DNA from: Aliivibrio sifiae
GTDB taxonomy: Bacteria; Pseudomonadota; Gammaproteobacteria; Enterobacterales; Vibrionaceae
Direction: 5' to 3'
Length of the DNA: 64,000 nucleotides
NCBI RefSeq assembly: GCF_002954715.1
Contig: NZ_MSCP01000002.1
Span: forward strand, 244,143-308,142
Shown here: positions 34,911-45,977 of the stretch, piece after piece
Layout: every line of letters starts with the position of its first letter
How positions within the stretch are numbered: position 1 is the first letter of the stretch
Notes under the pieces: generated by a model
Database searches by the model: none
The model's input: only the letters and a program-made list of their open reading frames with translations
What the model was told of the DNA's origin: nothing
Position numbers and translations under genes: made by a program

Positions 34911-37364
34911 TTACCCATTCATTGGTGGCGTAAACGCCGTTAATGTTGGCGCAACACCGGTGTATTTTTCAACTTTTACAACCCCAGAGTTACCACAGTT
35001 ACCATTACCTAAACGAGAGGTTGGAATGTCCATCGTTAGTACGTTTGGTCCGCCGTTTTTACACATACCTGTTTTAGGGTCTAAATCAGGCCATGCACCT
35101 TCGTGGATACATACGCTGCCTTTTTTGATGCCATCAGAAACAAAAGCACCAACCAGAACTTGACCACGTTGGTTGTAAGCGCGAACTAAATCACCATCTT
35201 TAATACCGCGAGCTTTTGCATCTTCAGGGTGAATCGTAATTGGTTCACGGTTTTGTACCGCGTATTCCTTACGAAGATCTGCATAGTTAAATTGACTGTG
35301 CAAACGGTGTGCTGAGTGCGATGTCATTAACTGCAATTCACCATCTGTGTAGTTGAACATCCACTCAGTTGGTTCCATCCATACTGGGTGCGGAGGACAA
35401 TCATCCAGTTTGTAACTTTCGATGGTTTTAGAGAAGATCTCAATTTTACCACTTGGCGTGCCTAGTGGATTCATGATCGGATCTTTACGGAAGTCACCAA
35501 AACGTACAAACTCTGCGTTTTTCGCATTCCATTTCATTTCGATAAGCTTGTTTGCTTCCCAGAACTTAGAGAAATTCATCATTGGTACACGTGCGTTACG
35601 ACCGCCTTTTTGTGCTGTTTTATAGAAATCACGAAGCCATTCCATCTCCGTTTTGTTTTCCATATACACATTTCGGCCACCTGGTTTTAGGTGCTCAGCC
35701 ATATCTGCGAATACGTCTAAATCACTACGAGCTTCGTTTTGTGGCTCAACCACTTGCTTCATAGGAACAAGGTGTTGGTTAGAGTAATCGCCCGTCATCG
35801 TCATATCATTACGCTCAAATGAGGTCGTAATTGGTAGAACAATATCTGCGTGTTTAGCTGCAGCAGTCCAGTACGGTTCTGAAATAACGATCAGCTCAGG
35901 TTTCTGCCATGCTTTGATCAAACGGTTAGTATCTTGGTGATGCGTAAAGTTAGCACCGCCCGCCCACCAGATCATTTTCAGCTCTGGGAAAGTTAGCGTA
36001 TGGCCATTGTGTTGATATTCTGTTCCCGGCTTTTCTAAACACTCAACAATGCGAGCAACAGGGAAAGCCGTAACAGAACCTTGAACAGCCCAGTCATTAC
36101 CGCCTGCAGAGCTGCCACCTAGCGATGGAGACATTGCGGGTAGTACACCTGCGTCACGTGTTGGGTTACCGCCATTTGAGTAATGGTATGAATAACCAAA
36201 ACCACCGCCAGGTAAGCCAACTTGACCTAACATAGAAGCAAGAACCGTCAGCATCCAGTGACGTTGTTCACCGTGCTGTTGACGTTGCATACCCCAACCA
36301 GCCATTAGCATGGTGCGGTTTTCTTTGAAGATCTTAGCCAGAAGTTCGATTTGCTTTGCAGGAATACCACAGATCGCTTCTGCCCATTGTGGGGTTTTCT
36401 CGATGCCGTCTTCTTTGCCCATTAAGTACGCTTCAAATTGCTCGAAGCCTACTGTGTATTTAGCTAGGAATTCAGTGTCGTGCTGTTGTGTTTTGATTAA
36501 CTGGTAAGCAATACCCATCATCATAGCGACATCAGATTGTGGGTTAGGTGCGATCCATTCTGCTTTATCACCAAAGAATTCAGCGGTTTCTGAACGCATT
36601 GGGTCAATGATAATAACGGTCTTACCCGATTTTTTCAGTTGGTGGAAAAACTCAAGGCCTTGACCATCGGTTGAAGACCATGCGATTTTTAAGGTGTTAA
36701 TTGGGTTCAATCCCCATAACACAACCACTTCACTGTTTTCTAAGATCACAGGGTAAGTCGTTTGTTGTTCATATACTTCGATAGAGCCAACAACGTGCGG
36801 CATGATAACTTGAGCTGCACCCGTTGAGTAATCACCTAGGTGACCTGCATAACCACCAGACATACTCATGTAACGTTGCAGTAGTGTTTGAGCTTTATGT
36901 AACACACCACTTGAACGCCAACCGTAAGAACCAGCAAAGATTGATTCTGGACCGTAGCTTTCACGAATACGCATATGTTGCTCGTGGATTAGCTTGTAAG
37001 CATCATCCCATGACACTTGCACAAATTCATCACTGCCACGTAGACCTTGAGGGTTGCTTGGGTTTTCTAAATAGCCTTTACGAACCATTGGGTATTTAAC
37101 ACGAGCTTTAGTGTAAACCTGTGATGGACCCGTTTGTTGCAAGCTGTTTGGTACCGTTTGCGCTAAGCCACTTTTGGTTGAGATAAGCTGTCCATCTTTG
37201 ACTTCACAAAGTAATGGACCCATACGACCTGCAGTTAGAATTAATGAATCTGTACGACCAAGCGTAGAGGCGTTCACAGATAACGGAGCGATTGACGTGA
37301 TCGCTAATGCACCAGCAGATGCACCTGCGCCTTTTAAAAAGCCGCGACGAGTAATAGTAGTCAT
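34911..37364 (-). CDS. torA: Trimethylamine-N-oxide reductase, molybdopterin catalytic subunit
   Basis: An 817-residue periplasmic molybdoenzyme of the DMSO-reductase family that reduces TMAO as terminal electron acceptor. The Tat signal TRRGFLKG is at residues 5-12. There is no N-terminal CxxC cluster motif for a 4Fe-4S centre, as expected of TorA/BisC. ATG at 37364 is chosen over a GTG at 37370 because GGGAG sits five bases before it. It follows torC by about 10 bases. No torD chaperone gene adjoins, so maturation factors must be elsewhere. Confidence 0.94.
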   Translation of the reverse strand: MTTITRRGFLKGAGASAGALAITSIAPLSVNASTLGRTDSLILTAGRMGPLLCEVKDGQLISTKSGLAQTVPNSLQQTGPSQVYTKARVKYPMVRKGYLENPSNPQGLRGSDEFVQVSWDDAYKLIHEQHMRIRESYGPESIFAGSYGWRSSGVLHKAQTLLQRYMSMSGGYAGHLGDYSTGAAQVIMPHVVGSIEVYEQQTTYPVILENSEVVVLWGLNPINTLKIAWSSTDGQGLEFFHQLKKSGKTVIIIDPMRSETAEFFGDKAEWIAPNPQSDVAMMMGIAYQLIKTQQHDTEFLAKYTVGFEQFEAYLMGKEDGIEKTPQWAEAICGIPAKQIELLAKIFKENRTMLMAGWGMQRQQHGEQRHWMLTVLASMLGQVGLPGGGFGYSYHYSNGGNPTRDAGVLPAMSPSLGGSSAGGNDWAVQGSVTAFPVARIVECLEKPGTEYQHNGHTLTFPELKMIWWAGGANFTHHQDTNRLIKAWQKPELIVISEPYWTAAAKHADIVLPITTSFERNDMTMTGDYSNQHLVPMKQVVEPQNEARSDLDVFADMAEHLKPGGRNVYMENKTEMEWLRDFYKTAQKGGRNARVPMMNFSKFWEANKLIEMKWNAKNAEFVRFGDFRKDPIMNPLGTPSGKIEIFSKTIESYKLDDCPPHPVWMEPTEWMFNYTDGELQLMTSHSAHRLHSQFNYADLRKEYAVQNREPITIHPEDAKARGIKDGDLVRAYNQRGQVLVGAFVSDGIKKGSVCIHEGAWPDLDPKTGMCKNGGPNVLTMDIPTSRLGNGNCGNSGVVKVEKYTGVAPTLTAFTPPMNG

Positions 37365-37374
37365 AGTCACTCCC

Positions 37375-38466
37375 TTATTTATGGTTTGCCACGTCTTTCG
37401 CGTGGTTTTGGAAGAATTTAGTTAAGATCTCAAGATTTAGCTCAGAGATATCAGTACGTGCGCCCATGCTTTTTGCAACGGGACCCCAAGAGTTAACCGT
37501 GAAGTGATTTGCCGGAATTTTAGCGTGGCATGTTGCACAATACACGTTGTCTAGTTCTTCTGCGTAATCCCATAGTGGTTGATTTGATGCAAGAACTGGT
37601 GCTTCGATTGTGCCTGTTAGCTCAGCGGTACGCCACTCATTGCCATAAGCATCTGTGTTCGCTTCGCCTAATGTTAGTGCTTTAATACCCGTATCTGTCA
37701 GGCTTGCAATGATTGAACGTTGGCCTTCACCCATATAGATAACAGATTCTGCGCCCTTCATTTGGTAGCCAGAAACAGTCACTGTACGTTTGCCTTCATC
37801 ATTACTTACGGTAGTTAGTTCAACCGTTGGATTGATTGTTGCTAAGTCAGCCATTTTGATGCTTTCGATAGGGTAAACTTTTTCTGCATCAGCTTTGGTG
37901 TTTTTCGCCATGTCAAAAAGGTGGTCAAACGCAGAGGTATCTAATGTTGCTTGTGGTGCAAAGTGAGCGACGCCTTTGTGACAATCAATACAGGTTTGAT
38001 TGTTTTCTCTTCCGTAAGCATGCATTTTTTGTGCACTTGCTGATTGGTCGTAAGTTTCCATCGCATCAAAGCTGTGGCAAGAACGACAAGTAGCAGAATC
38101 ATTTGCACGCATTTGCTCCCATACAGTTTCAGCCATCGCTAAACGATGTTCTTCATACTTTTCATCGGTGTCAATTTTGCCAGTAACAAACTCGTGATAG
38201 ATGTCTTTCGACGCACGAATTTTCGTAATTAGGTAATCAATTGGTTCTTCAGGAATATGACAATCAGCACATTCGGCACGAATGCCTTTTTGGTTACTGA
38301 AGTGAACAGAACCTTGGTATTCATGTAATGGTTTTTCCATCGTATGGCATGAAACACAAAATTCAGTGGTTGATGTTGCGTGGAGTACGGCTTGTGTACC
38401 GCCCAAGGTTATCCAACCAATGGCAATACCAACGGCAGCGATTAAAGCGATATAGCGTTTGTTCAT
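37375..38466 (-). CDS. torC: Pentahaem c-type cytochrome of TMAO respiration
   Basis: A 363-residue NapC/NirT-type cytochrome anchored by one N-terminal helix (about 5-27). Five CxxCH sites are visible: CVSCH, CADCH, CRSCH, CIDCH and, near the C-terminus after residue 310, CATCH. The C-terminal extension with the fifth haem distinguishes TorC/TorY from tetrahaem NapC. It carries electrons from menaquinol to TorA, encoded immediately downstream. Confidence 0.94.
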   Translation of the reverse strand: MNKRYIALIAAVGIAIGWITLGGTQAVLHATSTTEFCVSCHTMEKPLHEYQGSVHFSNQKGIRAECADCHIPEEPIDYLITKIRASKDIYHEFVTGKIDTDEKYEEHRLAMAETVWEQMRANDSATCRSCHSFDAMETYDQSASAQKMHAYGRENNQTCIDCHKGVAHFAPQATLDTSAFDHLFDMAKNTKADAEKVYPIESIKMADLATINPTVELTTVSNDEGKRTVTVSGYQMKGAESVIYMGEGQRSIIASLTDTGIKALTLGEANTDAYGNEWRTAELTGTIEAPVLASNQPLWDYAEELDNVYCATCHAKIPANHFTVNSWGPVAKSMGARTDISELNLEILTKFFQNHAKDVANHK

Positions 38467-38795
38467 AATATGATCCTTTAATTAGCCACATTCTGTGTGT
38501 GGTCAACTTAGAATTCTACCACTTTAGTAGTGAGTTGCTATTAATAAAATTGTTTTTATTTTAATAAATGTAAGGTTTGGCTTTTAATTGAGAATTCTAT
38601 TAATAATATTTCATTTTAATACATGTTTTTTTAAGCATTACATTTTTATTTGTTATGTCTTTCTTCTTTTTATTTACAAAACTTTACGAATGCAAAGAAT
38701 GTAAATTTAATACAAATGGAAACGATTATCATTTATATTCCATCTCAGAATTTAATCACCCGTTTTATTAATAAAAGATTTGGAGATAATGGAAT
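38467..38795. other. Divergent promoter region between torC and siderophore receptor (329 bases)
   Basis: Very AT-rich. It contains the Fur box listed separately near the receptor gene. I see no clear TorR box or FNR site for torCA and no small gene that I can support. Confidence 0.5.
38718..38736 (+). promoter_or_regulatory. Fur box upstream of TonB-dependent receptor
   Basis: Matches the 19-base Fur consensus at 12 positions, with the core GATTATCATT intact. It lies about 60 bases before the receptor ATG, the normal place for iron repression. Confidence 0.7.
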
Positions 38796-40877
38796 ATGTT
38801 TTCTAAAAGTCAGTTGGCTCTCGTTATTGGCGCAGTTTTATCTACCCCTCTTGCTTACGCTGAAACAGACACATCAACTACTGATGAGCACATGGTCGTA
38901 ACTGGTCGTGATTACGGTTATAAAGTAGACACAAACTCAACGTCAATGCGTATGGAAGCAACGCAATTAGAAACTCCTGGACAAGTAACGGTTATTGATG
39001 AGCAAATCATTGATGAACAACGTGCGAGTACACTAGGTGAAGTATTAAAGAATGATTCAAGTATTTCTGAAGGTTCTAAATCAACTAACCGTGAGCGTTT
39101 CTATTTACGTGGTTTTGAGTTAAGCAGCAGCTCAAGTTTTTTACGTGATGGTGTTCAGCACTGGTCGCATTACCGTCAACCAATTGAGTTATTAGAACGC
39201 GTAGAAGTGGTAAAAGGCCCTGCAGGTTTACTTTACGGTAAATCGACACCTGGTGGCTTAGTTAACATGATCTCTAAAAAGCCGACTTATGAAACGCAAG
39301 TAACAATTAGCCAAGATATCGGTTCAAATAATTACATGCGTTCAATGGCTGATGTTAGCGGTGCATTGAATGAAGATAAAACATTACGTGCTCGCGTTAT
39401 TTTATCTCAAGAAAATCAAGATTCATGGCGTACACGTTTTGATGGTACTGATGTAGAAACGGAACGTACTGTTGGTGGTCTTTTTGTTGATTATGATATT
39501 AATGAAGACATCATGCTATCTGCTCACTATGACAGAACTAATGAACTAGGTGATTTGGATAACGGCTCAAAAGTGGATACAACAACGGGTGAAGTGATTG
39601 ACCCAAATACAGTTAAAGACCAAAACTGGGCAAAAACAGATAATGACGTTGCAAACTATGGTGTTGGTTTAACAGCAAACTTAACTGATTCATGGTCTGT
39701 TAAGACAGGTATTAGTCGTCAGTTTTATGAGCGTCAACGTACAGAGTCAGATATACATAAAGATGGCAGTAGCTATAAATCATCAGATCGTCATGATGAA
39801 TGGACATTCGATACTGCGTATGTGGACTTTACTGGCGATGTTGATGCTTTAGGTGTTAATCACCGCTTATTAGTAGGAGGTAACGGCCTGCATTATGATT
39901 ATAAACGTCAATATGATAGCTATAAGTCGTGTACGTCAGGTACAGATACATGCAGTGATGGTTTTAATCGTCCGGATGGTTTGAATTCAAATAATGATAC
40001 GGTTGGTTCTCATTCTAAGAGCCAACATTACGGAATTTACTTACAAGATTTAGTGACATTTAATGATTCTTGGCAGTTACTTGCTGGTGCTCGTTTTGCT
40101 GTTGATAAAACAGAAGATAGCAAAGGTAGAAAAGAAGATTACAGCAACATTCTACCTAAGCTTGGTGTGATTTATCACCCTGCAGAAAATGGTTCTATTT
40201 ATGCTGTTTATTCTGAAAGTTTCGAACCTGTAGCAACCATTAATGATGCTGATGATGTGAATGACGGTCAAAAACAAGATCCAATGAAAGGTAACTTATA
40301 CGAGTTAGGGTCTAAGTGGGAACTATTAGATAACAGCTTGTATGTATCTGGTGCTTTATTCCAAATTGTACAATCAAACATGCAAGTGTCTGAAGATATT
40401 AATGGTGGTTCGAATACTCGTACTTCACAAGTGGGCGAACAAATTCATACTGGTATTGAATTAGCGGCGACGGGTTACCTGACAGAAGCATTCTCATTAA
40501 GCGCATCAACGACGTTACTCGATGCAAAATATGAAAATGATCCTGCGTTAGAAGGTAAAACGCCTGCGGATGTACCTGAATTTAGCGCAAGCATTTGGTC
40601 TCAGTACGATTTCAATAATGGCACAGGAATCAACCTTGGTATTTATCATGTAGGTGAGCGTTACGGTGATTCTAAGAATGAATTCAAAAAAGATGCTTAC
40701 ACACGAGTAGATATGGGTATTTCACATACTATTAAATATGATGAAAGCTTAGATTTTGTTGCTCGATTTAATGTAGAAAACTTATTAGATACAGATTACC
40801 TAGCTGGAGGTAGTGCAAGTGGTGTAGTGGTTGGTGAAGGCCGAAACTATATGGCGACACTACAAGTTAAATACTAA
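38796..40877 (+). CDS. TonB-dependent siderophore receptor (ferrichrome/FhuE-type)
   Basis: A 693-residue outer-membrane receptor. A signal peptide (cut after AYA near 22) is followed by a TonB box (MVVTG near 33-37), a plug domain (about 60-165: TLGEVLKNDSSISEG, LRGFELSSSSSFLRDG, VEVVKGPAGLLYGKSTPGG) and a 22-strand barrel ending in an aromatic residue (QVKY). Wording is closest to the FhuE/PupB-like hydroxamate or ferrichrome receptor class, but the ligand cannot be fixed from sequence. The Fur box and the adjacent TonB2 cluster fit iron uptake. Confidence 0.93.
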   Translation: MFSKSQLALVIGAVLSTPLAYAETDTSTTDEHMVVTGRDYGYKVDTNSTSMRMEATQLETPGQVTVIDEQIIDEQRASTLGEVLKNDSSISEGSKSTNRERFYLRGFELSSSSSFLRDGVQHWSHYRQPIELLERVEVVKGPAGLLYGKSTPGGLVNMISKKPTYETQVTISQDIGSNNYMRSMADVSGALNEDKTLRARVILSQENQDSWRTRFDGTDVETERTVGGLFVDYDINEDIMLSAHYDRTNELGDLDNGSKVDTTTGEVIDPNTVKDQNWAKTDNDVANYGVGLTANLTDSWSVKTGISRQFYERQRTESDIHKDGSSYKSSDRHDEWTFDTAYVDFTGDVDALGVNHRLLVGGNGLHYDYKRQYDSYKSCTSGTDTCSDGFNRPDGLNSNNDTVGSHSKSQHYGIYLQDLVTFNDSWQLLAGARFAVDKTEDSKGRKEDYSNILPKLGVIYHPAENGSIYAVYSESFEPVATINDADDVNDGQKQDPMKGNLYELGSKWELLDNSLYVSGALFQIVQSNMQVSEDINGGSNTRTSQVGEQIHTGIELAATGYLTEAFSLSASTTLLDAKYENDPALEGKTPADVPEFSASIWSQYDFNNGTGINLGIYHVGERYGDSKNEFKKDAYTRVDMGISHTIKYDESLDFVARFNVENLLDTDYLAGGSASGVVVGEGRNYMATLQVKY

Positions 40878-40893
40878 TTTAGCGTAATAAATA

Positions 40894-40916
40894 TAAGGGA
40901 GACTTCGGTCTCCCTT
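40894..40916 (+). terminator. Intrinsic terminator after siderophore receptor
   Basis: GGGAGAC-TTCG-GTCTCCC with a stable UUCG tetraloop, followed by TTT. It separates the receptor from the TonB2 cluster. Confidence 0.85.
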
Positions 40917-40971
40917 TAGTGCGTTTATTTGAATGTAAATTTTAAGAACATAGATAGTTAAGATAAAAAAT

Positions 40972-41739
40972 ATGAATATTCTAAAAGTCAGTATTGGATT
41001 AGCGTTAGCTACTCTAATGACCTCAGCTCAAGCCTCTACGCTTGATCAAGCTCGATCTATCGAGAATAAATCAAATACAGCTTCAGCAGTTAGCCAAAGC
41101 AAAATTGATAAAAGTGCAGAAGCCACATTGACCTATAAAGCAGAGATCGAACAACTGCAAGAAGAAGTAAAAAATCTTGCGGTTTATCGTAATCACTTAG
41201 TTGGCTTGGTGAATAGCCAACAACAAGAAATGACAAATTTAAACAGCCAAATTGAAACCATAAAAGACACTCGTCAAGGTGTAGTGCCGTTGATGTATAA
41301 GATGCTGTCAGGTCTTACGCTATTAGTTGAACAAGATAAACCAATCAAGATCTCAGAGCGCCAACAGCGTATTGAAAAACTAGAACACATGATGACAAGA
41401 GCCGATGTTAGTGATGCTGAAAAATACCGCCGTATTCTGGAAGCGTATCAAATTGAGATGGATTACGGCACAAAGTTAGGAACATACCAAACTCAAATTA
41501 CGGTTGAAAATGATGAACTAATCGATGCCGATATGCTGCATCTAGGGCGTGTGTCTTTGCTTGCTCGTCGCTTAGACTCTTCGCAATATTGGAGTTGGAA
41601 TACTTATAACAATCAATGGGCATTATTGGATTCATCATTCAATGATGAGTTAGCAAAAGCCTATTCAGTGGCTTATAAGCAAGTCGCGCCAAGTTTATTA
41701 ACTTTGCCTGTTTCTCTATCACTGAAAGAGGTGAAATAA
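40972..41739 (+). CDS. DUF3450 periplasmic coiled-coil protein of the TonB2 cluster
   Basis: A 255-residue protein with a signal peptide (cut after AQA near 21), a coiled coil (about 45-100) and a helical C-terminal part. DUF3450 proteins are encoded directly before ttpC in vibrio TonB2 clusters (VC1548 in V. cholerae, from memory). It is probably a periplasmic accessory of the energy-transducing complex. The next gene starts one base after its stop. Confidence 0.88.
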   Translation: MNILKVSIGLALATLMTSAQASTLDQARSIENKSNTASAVSQSKIDKSAEATLTYKAEIEQLQEEVKNLAVYRNHLVGLVNSQQQEMTNLNSQIETIKDTRQGVVPLMYKMLSGLTLLVEQDKPIKISERQQRIEKLEHMMTRADVSDAEKYRRILEAYQIEMDYGTKLGTYQTQITVENDELIDADMLHLGRVSLLARRLDSSQYWSWNTYNNQWALLDSSFNDELAKAYSVAYKQVAPSLLTLPVSLSLKEVK

Positions 41740-41740
41740 T

Positions 41741-43096
41741 ATGACAATCAAACCACTTATTTTAGCTATTTCATTATTAGGTTTCTCACTTAATACAATG
41801 GCTGCGAATAGCACATTACTTCAAGAGACTAAGCAGGCAAGCCAAATTCAGAAGCAACACAATACACAGCGAGAAGCTAGCTTTGCGTTGACTGAGAAAG
41901 AATTTAAAGCACAAAAGAACGCCTTGATTGCAGAGCGTAAAAAACTGCAAAAAGAGAGCGATGAATTGAGTTCAACCTTCAGTAAAAACGAACAATCACT
42001 TGCCACGCTAGAGCAACAATTGCATTTAGAAACAGGCAGTTTAGGTGAGTTGTTTGGCGTGGTAAGACAAACGGCAAAAGATCTTAATGCTGAATTAAAA
42101 AACTCAGTGACAGGTTCAATTAATGCTAATAATGCACAAGTGATTAATGACATTGTAGAGGCTAAATCATTGCCATCAATGACTCAGTTAACAGGGTTAT
42201 GGCAAACAATGACTCAACAAGTGCAGGCGAGTTCAGCGTTGGAATTAATGTCAGTGACGCTAATCAATGGCGCAGGGCATCGTTCTGAAATCAATGCGTA
42301 TCGCGTAGGTAATATGGCGCTTGTTGGTGACGAAGGTTTCCTACGTTGGGATAATAAAAAGAACGTAGCAACATATTATGCACAACAACCTGAATTAGCG
42401 CCTTCTGTAGCTACATTATCTACGATGGAGCAACAGCAAGTAATGATGATGGCAGTTGATCCATCGCGTGGCATCATGTTAGAGCAACTAGCAAATTCAC
42501 CAACACTTAAAGATCGTCTTCAAGCGGGTGGTGTGGTTGGACAAATCATTATCGCTCTATTAGTTATTGGTCTACTTATTTCTTTATTTAATGGTGTAAG
42601 GTTACTGGTGATTCGTCAGCAAATTCGTACTCAATTAAAAGATCCTGCACAAATCGGTAATAACCCTCTAGGCCGTGTGTTATCTGTTTATGATGCAGAG
42701 AAAACTCGTTCGGTAGAGGCATTAGAACTTCGCTTATTAGAAACGATTGTTGATGAGCAGCAAGGCTTAGAAAAAGGCCTATCAATGCTTAAACTTCTTG
42801 CAGCATTAGCACCGATGTTAGGTCTGTTAGGTACTGTTACCGGTATGATCGAAACATTCCAGGTGATCACGCAATTTGGTAATGGCGATCCTAAAGTGAT
42901 GGCGGGCGGTATTTCTATGGCATTGGTAACAACCGTATTGGGCTTAGTTGCAGCGATGCCTCTGTTATTAACTCACAATATTTTAAGCTCTCAAGCGGAA
43001 AGCATTCGTACCATTCTTGAAAAACAAGGCTTGAGTTTGGTGGCAGAGCAAGCAGAAAAAGAAACCAATAATACACCAGTAGGAATGGCAGCGTAA
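41741..43096 (+). CDS. ttpC: TonB2-system protein TtpC (MotA/TolQ/ExbB family)
   Basis: A 451-residue inner-membrane protein with a signal peptide, a periplasmic coiled-coil region (about 25-125), a membrane helix near 265-285 and a C-terminal MotA/TolQ/ExbB proton-channel domain (LAALAPMLGLLGTVTGMIETF). TtpC is required with ExbB2, ExbD2 and TonB2 for siderophore uptake in Vibrio anguillarum and V. cholerae. Its stop overlaps the exbB2 start by one base. Confidence 0.93.
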   Translation: MTIKPLILAISLLGFSLNTMAANSTLLQETKQASQIQKQHNTQREASFALTEKEFKAQKNALIAERKKLQKESDELSSTFSKNEQSLATLEQQLHLETGSLGELFGVVRQTAKDLNAELKNSVTGSINANNAQVINDIVEAKSLPSMTQLTGLWQTMTQQVQASSALELMSVTLINGAGHRSEINAYRVGNMALVGDEGFLRWDNKKNVATYYAQQPELAPSVATLSTMEQQQVMMMAVDPSRGIMLEQLANSPTLKDRLQAGGVVGQIIIALLVIGLLISLFNGVRLLVIRQQIRTQLKDPAQIGNNPLGRVLSVYDAEKTRSVEALELRLLETIVDEQQGLEKGLSMLKLLAALAPMLGLLGTVTGMIETFQVITQFGNGDPKVMAGGISMALVTTVLGLVAAMPLLLTHNILSSQAESIRTILEKQGLSLVAEQAEKETNNTPVGMAA

Positions 43097-43605
43097 TGAC
43101 GGCTTTTCTCTCTCATTTTATGGCACAAGGCGGTCCCATTTTATGGTGGTTGGGCGCAGTTGTTGCCGTGTGTTGGTTATTGGTGGTTGAGCGTGTGTTT
43201 TTCTTATTATTCACTTTTCCTGAACAACGAAAAGTATGGTTAGAAAAGTGGCAACAGCGAGACGATCACGATTCGTGGTATGCGAAAACCATGCGTGATG
43301 GATGGATAAGTGAAGCCCATCTTCAATTAAATCAATATCTGAATTTTATCAAAGTTCTTGTGGCAATTTGCCCAATGCTCGGTTTGCTAGGTACAGTAAC
43401 TGGCATGATTTCTGTGTTTGATGTAATGGCAAATCAAGGCAGCAGCCAGCCTAAATTGATGGCTTCTGGTATTTCATTGGCAACATTGCCTACGATGGCA
43501 GGAATGGTAGCAGCTTTAGCGGGTATGTTTGTTCATGCTCGTTTAGCCAAAGTGTGTCGTCGTAAAGAACATAATTTAGAAAAAGCATTAAGGAGTCAGT
43601 CATGA
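43096..43605 (+). CDS. exbB2: Biopolymer transport protein ExbB2
   Basis: A 169-residue three-helix proton-channel subunit with the family motif CPMLGLLGTVTGMISVFDVM followed by the third helix ATLPTMAGMVAALAGMFVH. It works with ExbD2 to energise TonB2. It overlaps ttpC by one base and exbD2 by four. Confidence 0.94.
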   Translation: MTAFLSHFMAQGGPILWWLGAVVAVCWLLVVERVFFLLFTFPEQRKVWLEKWQQRDDHDSWYAKTMRDGWISEAHLQLNQYLNFIKVLVAICPMLGLLGTVTGMISVFDVMANQGSSQPKLMASGISLATLPTMAGMVAALAGMFVHARLAKVCRRKEHNLEKALRSQS

Positions 43606-44006
43606 GACTTGGCCGTCGCTCTTCAAATCAAGAAGAAGCACAAATCGATTTAACATCCATGCTCGATATCGTATTTATCATGTTGATATTTTTTATTGTG
43701 ACTAGCTCATTTGTGCGTGAATCAGGGGTAGAAGTGAATCGCCCTCAAGCAAGCAATGTATCGAGTCAAAAAGACGCGGGTATCTTTGTTGCTATTACGG
43801 CTTCAAATGATATTTTCATTGATAAACGCATGGTGGATGCAGAGCGAGTTCAAGCAACCTTAGAGCATTTATTATTAGAACAACCAGATGCGTCGCTCGT
43901 TATTCAAGCTGATGAACATGCCTACAATGGCACGGTTGTGAAAGTGATGGATGCGGCAAAAGGGGCTGGTGTTAAAGGCATCGCATTGGCTGCGGAGAAA
44001 GGTTAA
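43602..44006 (+). CDS. exbD2: Biopolymer transport protein ExbD2
   Basis: A 134-residue protein with one membrane helix carrying the essential proton-path Asp in LTSMLDIVFIMLIFFIV (about residue 23) and a periplasmic domain ending GAKGAGVKGIALAAEKG-like. It pairs with ExbB2. It overlaps its neighbours on both sides (4 and 1 bases), so the whole cluster is translationally coupled. Confidence 0.94.
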   Translation: MRLGRRSSNQEEAQIDLTSMLDIVFIMLIFFIVTSSFVRESGVEVNRPQASNVSSQKDAGIFVAITASNDIFIDKRMVDAERVQATLEHLLLEQPDASLVIQADEHAYNGTVVKVMDAAKGAGVKGIALAAEKG

Positions 44007-44626
44007 TGTGGCGATTATTGTTGGCAGTGCCAATTGCGCTTTCTATGACGGTAGGGCTATTCACGTTTATGGCGTGGATGGTAGACAACGGTCATAACGG
44101 CAAACCAGAAAGTGGTGAGACGATTCGCTTTGATATGGTGATGGTAGAGCAAGAACAAGATGTTCAGCGCCGTCAACGTCGTGTGCCTGAAAAACCAGAA
44201 ACACCAGAGCCTCCGCCAGAGGCAGAACCAATGTCTTCTCAAACACAAACCGCGATGACAACACCACAAAGCTCAATGCCACCAATGAATTTGGATTCTG
44301 GTATTTCAGGGTTAGCGATTAATGCACCGAGTTTTGCAGATTTTACCGGTAATCAACAAGCGATGCCTTTGTATCGTGTTGAGCCTCGCTATCCTTCAAA
44401 GGCGATGAAAAGAGGTGCTGAAGGCTTTGTTGTTATGTCATTTACCATTGATGAACAAGGGCGTCCAACCAATGTGAAAGTAAAGGATGCAAAACCACGT
44501 CGAATGTTTGAAAGAGAAGCGGTTAAAGCGTTGAAAAAATGGAAATATCAGCCAAAAGTGGTGGATGGAAAAGCCATTGCTCAAATTGGACAAACGGTGA
44601 AATTGGAGTTTACGTTAGCAAAATGA
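44006..44626 (+). CDS. tonB2: Energy-transducing protein TonB2
   Basis: A 206-residue TonB protein. It has one N-terminal helix (about 3-25), a short proline-rich spacer (PEKPETPEPPPEAEP near 58-72) and the C-terminal TonB domain (PLYRVEPRYPSKAMKRGAEG, then GYV-like FVVMSFTIDEQGRP and KWKYQP). The shorter spacer than E. coli TonB is usual for TonB2, which depends on TtpC. It hands the proton-motive force to receptors such as the one encoded upstream. Confidence 0.94.
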   Translation: MWRLLLAVPIALSMTVGLFTFMAWMVDNGHNGKPESGETIRFDMVMVEQEQDVQRRQRRVPEKPETPEPPPEAEPMSSQTQTAMTTPQSSMPPMNLDSGISGLAINAPSFADFTGNQQAMPLYRVEPRYPSKAMKRGAEGFVVMSFTIDEQGRPTNVKVKDAKPRRMFEREAVKALKKWKYQPKVVDGKAIAQIGQTVKLEFTLAK

Positions 44627-45873
44627 TGAAATTATCTTTATCTCATACTTCAGATTCGTTGAGATCTTTACGCGGCTTTATTTTAAAGCTGAGTTCTGTG
44701 TTCTTACTTTGCTTAGCATTTCTATTTAGTTGCGTTTCTCAAGCACAACAATTGAGTCAATATAACGCAGCGAAAGTACAGCGAGCATTGCAATTACAAC
44801 AGCAAGAGAAGATGACAGAGGCGATTAATGTATTGGCAGTACTCACGCCTTCTAACGATTACGATAAAGCTTATATTCAACGTATGTTGGGTGTTTTTTA
44901 TTGGCAATCAGGCAACAGTAATTCAGCGGTTAGTTATCTTTCAAAAGCGGTGAATAGTAAGCAGTTAGCCGATGAGCAGGCATGGGTAACTCAGCGTATG
45001 TTGGCGGATCTTTTACTTACTGAGCAACGCTTTTCTGATGCCTTACCGCATTATTACCAATTAACAAAAACACTCCCTGAAAAGCAGAATATTGGGGATT
45101 TATGGTTCCGTATTTCTCAAACCCATTACCAGTTGGCTCAATGGGAAAAGGTCCTTTCTGCATTAAATAAGCATGAACGTGTTGCTAAATATAAGAAAGA
45201 AAGCGAAAAAAGCCAATCGTTAGTGCTTAAGCTAGGCGCACAATTACAATTAAAACAATGGAAATCGGCCATCCCAACATTAAACAGCTTATTGGAATTA
45301 GAACCAAATAAAGCGACGTGGTGGCAGCAGTTATCAAGTATTCAACTTCGCTTAAATCAACCTAAAGAGGCGTTAAATACCTTGGTTCTCGCTCAACGAC
45401 AAGGGATAGAATTGAGTCAATCAGAACTGAAGTTATTGGCTCAACTTTATGCTCAACGCGGTATCCCAGAGAAAGCCGCTGAAGTACTAAGTCAGTTAGA
45501 TGAAGCGCAAAGTGATATTGATTTACTGACCATGCAAGCAAGTTATTGGCAAGCAGCAAAAGAGTGGGATAAAGCCATTGTTACTTGGTCAAAAGCCGCG
45601 ACGCTAGATTCACGTTTTTATTGGCAGGTTGCACAATTGCAAATTCAAGAAGGTCGCCACAAACAGGGCTTGAAAACTTTAGATAAAGTAAAAGATTACA
45701 AAAAGACCGAGGATATCGCGTTAGCGAAAGTAAGAGCTTATTACAAATTGAACCAAATAGATTCAGCGTTACTTCATGCGAAAAGAGCCAATGATTTTAC
45801 CCCATCAAATGAAGCAAAAGGATGGATAAAGTATTTGTCGCAACTGAGAAAAACAGCCAATAATTCAGTGTAA
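44623..45873 (+). CDS. Tetratricopeptide-repeat protein of the TonB2 cluster
   Basis: A 416-residue exported protein made mostly of TPR helical repeats (for example NVLAVLTPSNDYDKAYIQRM, ALNTLVLAQRQGI, KAAEVLSQLDEAQ). A hydrophobic signal segment lies at about 22-45. The ATG at 44623 overlaps the tonB2 stop (ATGA) and is preferred. A TPR gene ends the TonB2 operon in V. cholerae too (VC1543, from memory); its role is not settled. Confidence 0.88.
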   Translation: MMKLSLSHTSDSLRSLRGFILKLSSVFLLCLAFLFSCVSQAQQLSQYNAAKVQRALQLQQQEKMTEAINVLAVLTPSNDYDKAYIQRMLGVFYWQSGNSNSAVSYLSKAVNSKQLADEQAWVTQRMLADLLLTEQRFSDALPHYYQLTKTLPEKQNIGDLWFRISQTHYQLAQWEKVLSALNKHERVAKYKKESEKSQSLVLKLGAQLQLKQWKSAIPTLNSLLELEPNKATWWQQLSSIQLRLNQPKEALNTLVLAQRQGIELSQSELKLLAQLYAQRGIPEKAAEVLSQLDEAQSDIDLLTMQASYWQAAKEWDKAIVTWSKAATLDSRFYWQVAQLQIQEGRHKQGLKTLDKVKDYKKTEDIALAKVRAYYKLNQIDSALLHAKRANDFTPSNEAKGWIKYLSQLRKTANNSV

Positions 45874-45885
45874 ACTTTCTTTAAT

Positions 45886-45910
45886 GCCCTTATTTAATGA
45901 TGAGGGCTTT
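45886..45910 (+). terminator. Probable weak terminator of the TonB2 cluster
   Basis: GCCCT and AGGGC arms around a 12-base loop, then TTT. The stem is short, so some read-through into the next unit is possible. Confidence 0.5.
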
Positions 45911-45977
45911 CACTTCTTCAATAAATATAGACGTTAACAATTTCCACAAACGTAAATAATGTAAATTGAATGTCAAC